A stretch of 8,381 nt of DNA, from contig CAIRSV010000099.1 of the NCBI GenBank assembly GCA_903881265.1, forward strand, positions 1-8,381, read 5' to 3'. Position numbers and translations under genes: made by a program. The notes under the pieces were generated by a model that was not told the origin of the DNA, searched no databases, and saw only the letters and a list, made by a program, of their open reading frames with translations. Below are positions 6,748 through 8,381 of the stretch, piece by piece. The stretch is from an uncultured Bacteroidota bacterium (GTDB lineage: Bacteria; Bacteroidota; Bacteroidia; Chitinophagales; Chitinophagaceae). The first letter of the stretch is position 1. Every line of letters starts with the position of its first letter.

Positions 6748-7482
6748 TTACAACAGGTAGAAGCAAGTGAATACGAATACCCAAACCAGATCCACAAAGT
6801 GCCAATAAAGACCCACTTTCTCTACCATTTCATAGTGTCCTCGCTTCTCGTATGTACCATTGATTGTATTTAACAAGATAATGATATTGATTACAACACC
6901 TGATGCAACGTGTGCACCATGGAAACCTGTAATGGTAAAGAAGAAATTGAAGAATTTATGAGCAGCATCTGCACCTCCTGAGGCAAACAATGTCGGATCA
7001 ACATCATGTGTGAAGAAATGTGGCAAGGCTTCTGCACCTGCGCCATTTCTGAAAGATCCCCACCACGCATCTTCTGCATATAAATGCATCCATTCCCAAG
7101 CCTGACAACTTAAGAAGGCGATTCCACCGATGATGGTCCACACCATCCATTTGATGACACCTTTTTTATCTCTGCAATGTCCGGCATGTACCGCTAATAC
7201 CATAGTCACCGAACTTAAGATGAGGATGAAGGTCATAAGACTCACGAACATCAACGGCAAATTCATTTCACCACAATAAGGAAACGATCTGAATACCGAA
7301 TTCGCATCAGGCCAAATTGCACTGAAAAATCGGGTTGTACCATACGAAATAAGAAAGGCACCAAAGGTGAAGGCATCACTCATTAAGAAATACCACATCA
7401 TGATTTTACCATAACTGAGATTAAACGGACTTTGACCGCCACCCCATATTTTCTTATTACTTTCTACTGCAACTGTACTCAT
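6748..7482 (-). CDS. ctaE: Heme-copper oxidase subunit III (long paralogue)
   Basis: Subunit III of an aa3/caa3-type terminal oxidase in the cytoplasmic membrane, which supports stability and activity of the catalytic subunit I. The protein has 244 residues. Predicted helices lie near 27-47 (MMWYFLMSDAFTFGAFLIS), 75-97, 113-131, 178-205 and 224-244, the five-helix layout of many bacterial subunit III proteins. Family motifs include QAWEW (127-131), whose Glu occupies the conserved helix position, FFTITGFHGAHVASG (181-195) and YWHFVDLVWVFVF (226-238). A loop of about 45 residues between helices 3 and 4 (132-177, with HDVDPTLFASGGADAAHKF near its end) makes it longer than its neighbour; insertions here are common in Bacteroidota versions. 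The gene starts 14 bases after the short paralogue stops, so the two are surely co-transcribed. Whether the oxidase takes electrons from cytochrome c or from an alternative complex III cannot be seen here. Confidence 0.93.
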   Translation of the reverse strand: MSTVAVESNKKIWGGGQSPFNLSYGKIMMWYFLMSDAFTFGAFLISYGTTRFFSAIWPDANSVFRSFPYCGEMNLPLMFVSLMTFILILSSVTMVLAVHAGHCRDKKGVIKWMVWTIIGGIAFLSCQAWEWMHLYAEDAWWGSFRNGAGAEALPHFFTHDVDPTLFASGGADAAHKFFNFFFTITGFHGAHVASGVVINIIILLNTINGTYEKRGHYEMVEKVGLYWHFVDLVWVFVFTCFYLL

Positions 7483-7496
7483 CTTGATTACAACGT

Positions 7497-8075
7497 TTAT
7501 TTTTGATTAAGAAGGAAAAAAAGGAACAAATATATCCAAAGAACATCAACAAAATGCCAATACGTGCTCAGAATTTCCAAACCCGTACTACTATATATTT
7601 TTGTTTTCTTACTAAAATTTACAACCAAATACATCACCACTAGCGCAATCACACCACCTAACATATGTAAGATATGCACGCTCGAAATGACATAAATGAA
7701 ACTTCCTGAAACCCCGTCACCATTGCTCGCTAGCGTGATACCGGATTGACCAAGCTGATAAAAACCATACAACTGAAGCAACATAAACGCTACGCCCAAA
7801 AAGGTCGTCGACGCAAGCATCGCTTTATACAACTTCATATTTCGTTGAGTGAATGAACGCAAGGTCAAATGCATCGTGACACTACTTGTCAGTATAACAA
7901 TCGTCGAAATCCAAAACGACCAAGGCATCGGAAATAATAACCAATTGCCCTGTGCCTTACGCACTAAAAAGGCACTAGTCCAACCAGCAAACATCATGCA
8001 TATGCTGCAAATAGCAATCCAAAGAAGGAGCTTGTGGGGATGAATTTTCTGACGTTGAGCGCTGACTGTATTCAT
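7497..8075 (-). CDS. ctaE: Heme-copper oxidase subunit III (short paralogue)
   Basis: A second subunit III family membrane protein, first gene of the visible operon. With the ATG at 8075 it has 192 residues, the length I recall for the short subunit III of Bacteroidota oxidase operons. Five helices are predicted near 16-38, 52-74, 83-105, 124-152 and 172-190. HILHMLGG (134-141) corresponds to GFHGAHV in the neighbour, and STYWHFVDVLWIYLFLFFLL (170-189) is the conserved last helix. In helix 3 it has QLYGF (101-105) where the long paralogue has QAWEW, so the conserved acidic residue is absent. The frame continues 18 codons upstream to a TTG at 8129, but that TTG is inside a perfect TAAATTTG promoter box (8127-8134), and the extra residues are basic and unlike the family, so the ATG is preferred. 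The two paralogues may both be present in one complex, with the division of labour unknown. Confidence 0.9.
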   Translation of the reverse strand: MNTVSAQRQKIHPHKLLLWIAICSICMMFAGWTSAFLVRKAQGNWLLFPMPWSFWISTIVILTSSVTMHLTLRSFTQRNMKLYKAMLASTTFLGVAFMLLQLYGFYQLGQSGITLASNGDGVSGSFIYVISSVHILHMLGGVIALVVMYLVVNFSKKTKIYSSTGLEILSTYWHFVDVLWIYLFLFFLLNQK

Positions 8076-8126
8076 GTGAAAGTTTCTTGCAAGGATTGAT
8101 TTAAACCTACTAATCCTAACGAGCGG

Positions 8127-8134
8127 CAAATTTA
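8127..8134 (-). promoter_or_regulatory. Predicted -7 promoter element of the oxidase operon
   Basis: The minus strand reads TAAATTTG, a perfect TAnnTTTG match, 51 bases before the chosen ATG. Transcription would begin near 8120. No good TTTG is found 17-23 bases upstream; TTTTG at 8140-8144 is too close. If the operon is also read from farther upstream, this would be an internal promoter. Confidence 0.4.
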
Positions 8135-8381
8135 ATCATCAAAAGCTTAGATTCATAGAAAAAAGTACGAGACTTTTAAGGTCATCGCCTTTTTATTTTT
8201 TCATCACAGCTTCAGCGCTCCGTTTTGGCGCCGGTTTTTTTCAACTTATTTTTCTTTCCTCGATCTTGTCACATCTCGTTGAGATACAACCAAAAAATAC
8301 AGAACGATCGAACCCTATTTTTCAATAGATTAAGATCAACCTACCACGCATTTCTGATTTCACTTTCTACCCCTATTGCCA
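8135..8381. other. Non-coding region upstream of the oxidase operon with several small hairpins
   Basis: I see no gene in this stretch on either strand. On the minus strand only 12-13 codons are open from the right edge to a TAG at 8341-8343, too few to identify a gene end. Structures seen are ATCTC/GAGAT (8273-8285, 3-base loop), GCGCT/GGCGC (8214-8230, one G-T pair, 7-base loop, followed by CGG and seven Ts on the plus strand), AAGG/CCTT (8178-8191, followed by a T-rich run on the plus strand) and AAAAGT/ACTTTT (8161-8177). The plus strand from about 8186 to 8260 is strikingly pyrimidine-rich. Part of the region may be the 3' end and terminator of the next gene to the right. Confidence 0.5.
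8161..8177 (-). terminator. Possible weak intrinsic terminator upstream of the oxidase operon
   Basis: AAAAGT and ACTTTT form a perfect 6-bp stem with a 5-base loop, and on the minus strand the downstream arm runs on as ACTTTTTT before CTATG. Only one G-C pair is present, so the hairpin would be weak. It lies just upstream of the predicted operon promoter, where the end of a preceding minus-strand transcript would be expected. Confidence 0.25.

Noticed and set aside
6891..7079. Second minus-strand frame inside the long subunit III gene.
   Set aside because: It overlaps the real gene on the same strand in another frame and its translation is not protein-like.
7849..8043. Open frame on the plus strand across the start of the short subunit III gene.
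   Set aside because: It is the shadow of a well-supported membrane protein gene and has no features of its own.
8214..8240. GCGCT/GGCGC stem followed by a T-run on the plus strand, resembling an intrinsic terminator.
   Set aside because: Three bases separate the stem from the T-run, the stem has only four Watson-Crick pairs plus a G-T, and no plus-strand gene ends nearby.
8343..8381. Possible C-terminus of the next minus-strand gene at the right edge (13 codons ending in a TAG at 8341-8343).
   Set aside because: Thirteen codons are too few to distinguish from chance, and the residues do not match an expected protein such as heme O synthase in any way I can recognise.
1..8381. A hidden mobile element, CRISPR array, toxin-antitoxin pair or defence system.
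   Set aside because: All long frames are accounted for by core genes. There are no regularly spaced repeats, no transposase or integrase motifs and no paired small genes.

Overview
The window is a piece of a Bacteroidota chromosome carrying ordinary housekeeping genes. Three things support this assignment. A predicted secreted peptidase ends in a type IX secretion (T9SS) type A sorting domain with a YPNP motif and a GVYLLEI-like strand. The start codons lack Shine-Dalgarno sequences. Several promoters match the Bacteroidota-specific -7 motif TAnnTTTG instead of TATAAT. The adjacent pair of subunit III genes followed by a subunit IV gene is also a common arrangement of cytochrome oxidase genes in this phylum. 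I see no rRNA, tRNA, CRISPR array, insertion sequence or prophage gene.

Layout, left to right. Bases 1-355 hold the 3' end of a plus-strand gene for a probable outer-membrane beta-barrel protein. recJ (464-2158, plus) follows. It is convergent with accD (2226-3077, minus), the carboxyltransferase beta subunit of acetyl-CoA carboxylase. A 220-base divergent region (3078-3297) separates accD from a secreted M1-family metallopeptidase (3298-5271, plus) and appears to hold a promoter for each, with a pair of direct repeats between the promoter cores. The peptidase is convergent with pyrH (5403-6116, minus), encoding UMP kinase. Upstream of pyrH lies a strong intrinsic terminator (6231-6261) that ends a minus-strand operon of three oxidase genes: a short subunit III (7497-8075), a long subunit III (6748-7482) and subunit IV (6279-6671). 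The last 306 bases (8076-8381) hold the operon's likely promoter and several small hairpins, and no gene that I can recognise.

How the genes relate. The oxidase genes encode small membrane subunits of a heme-copper terminal oxidase whose catalytic subunits I and II lie outside the window. recJ (DNA repair), accD (fatty acid synthesis) and pyrH (pyrimidine nucleotides) are separately transcribed core genes. The M1 peptidase is the only gene with an accessory, nutrient-scavenging character.

Two start sites matter for annotation. For pyrH and for the short subunit III gene, the longest open frame begins at a TTG that lies inside a perfect TAnnTTTG promoter box, so I chose the downstream ATG in both cases. 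I found no convincing undescribed system. The points worth a second look are regulatory: the divergent accD/peptidase region, matching inverted repeats in both convergent gaps, and the structured region upstream of the oxidase operon.
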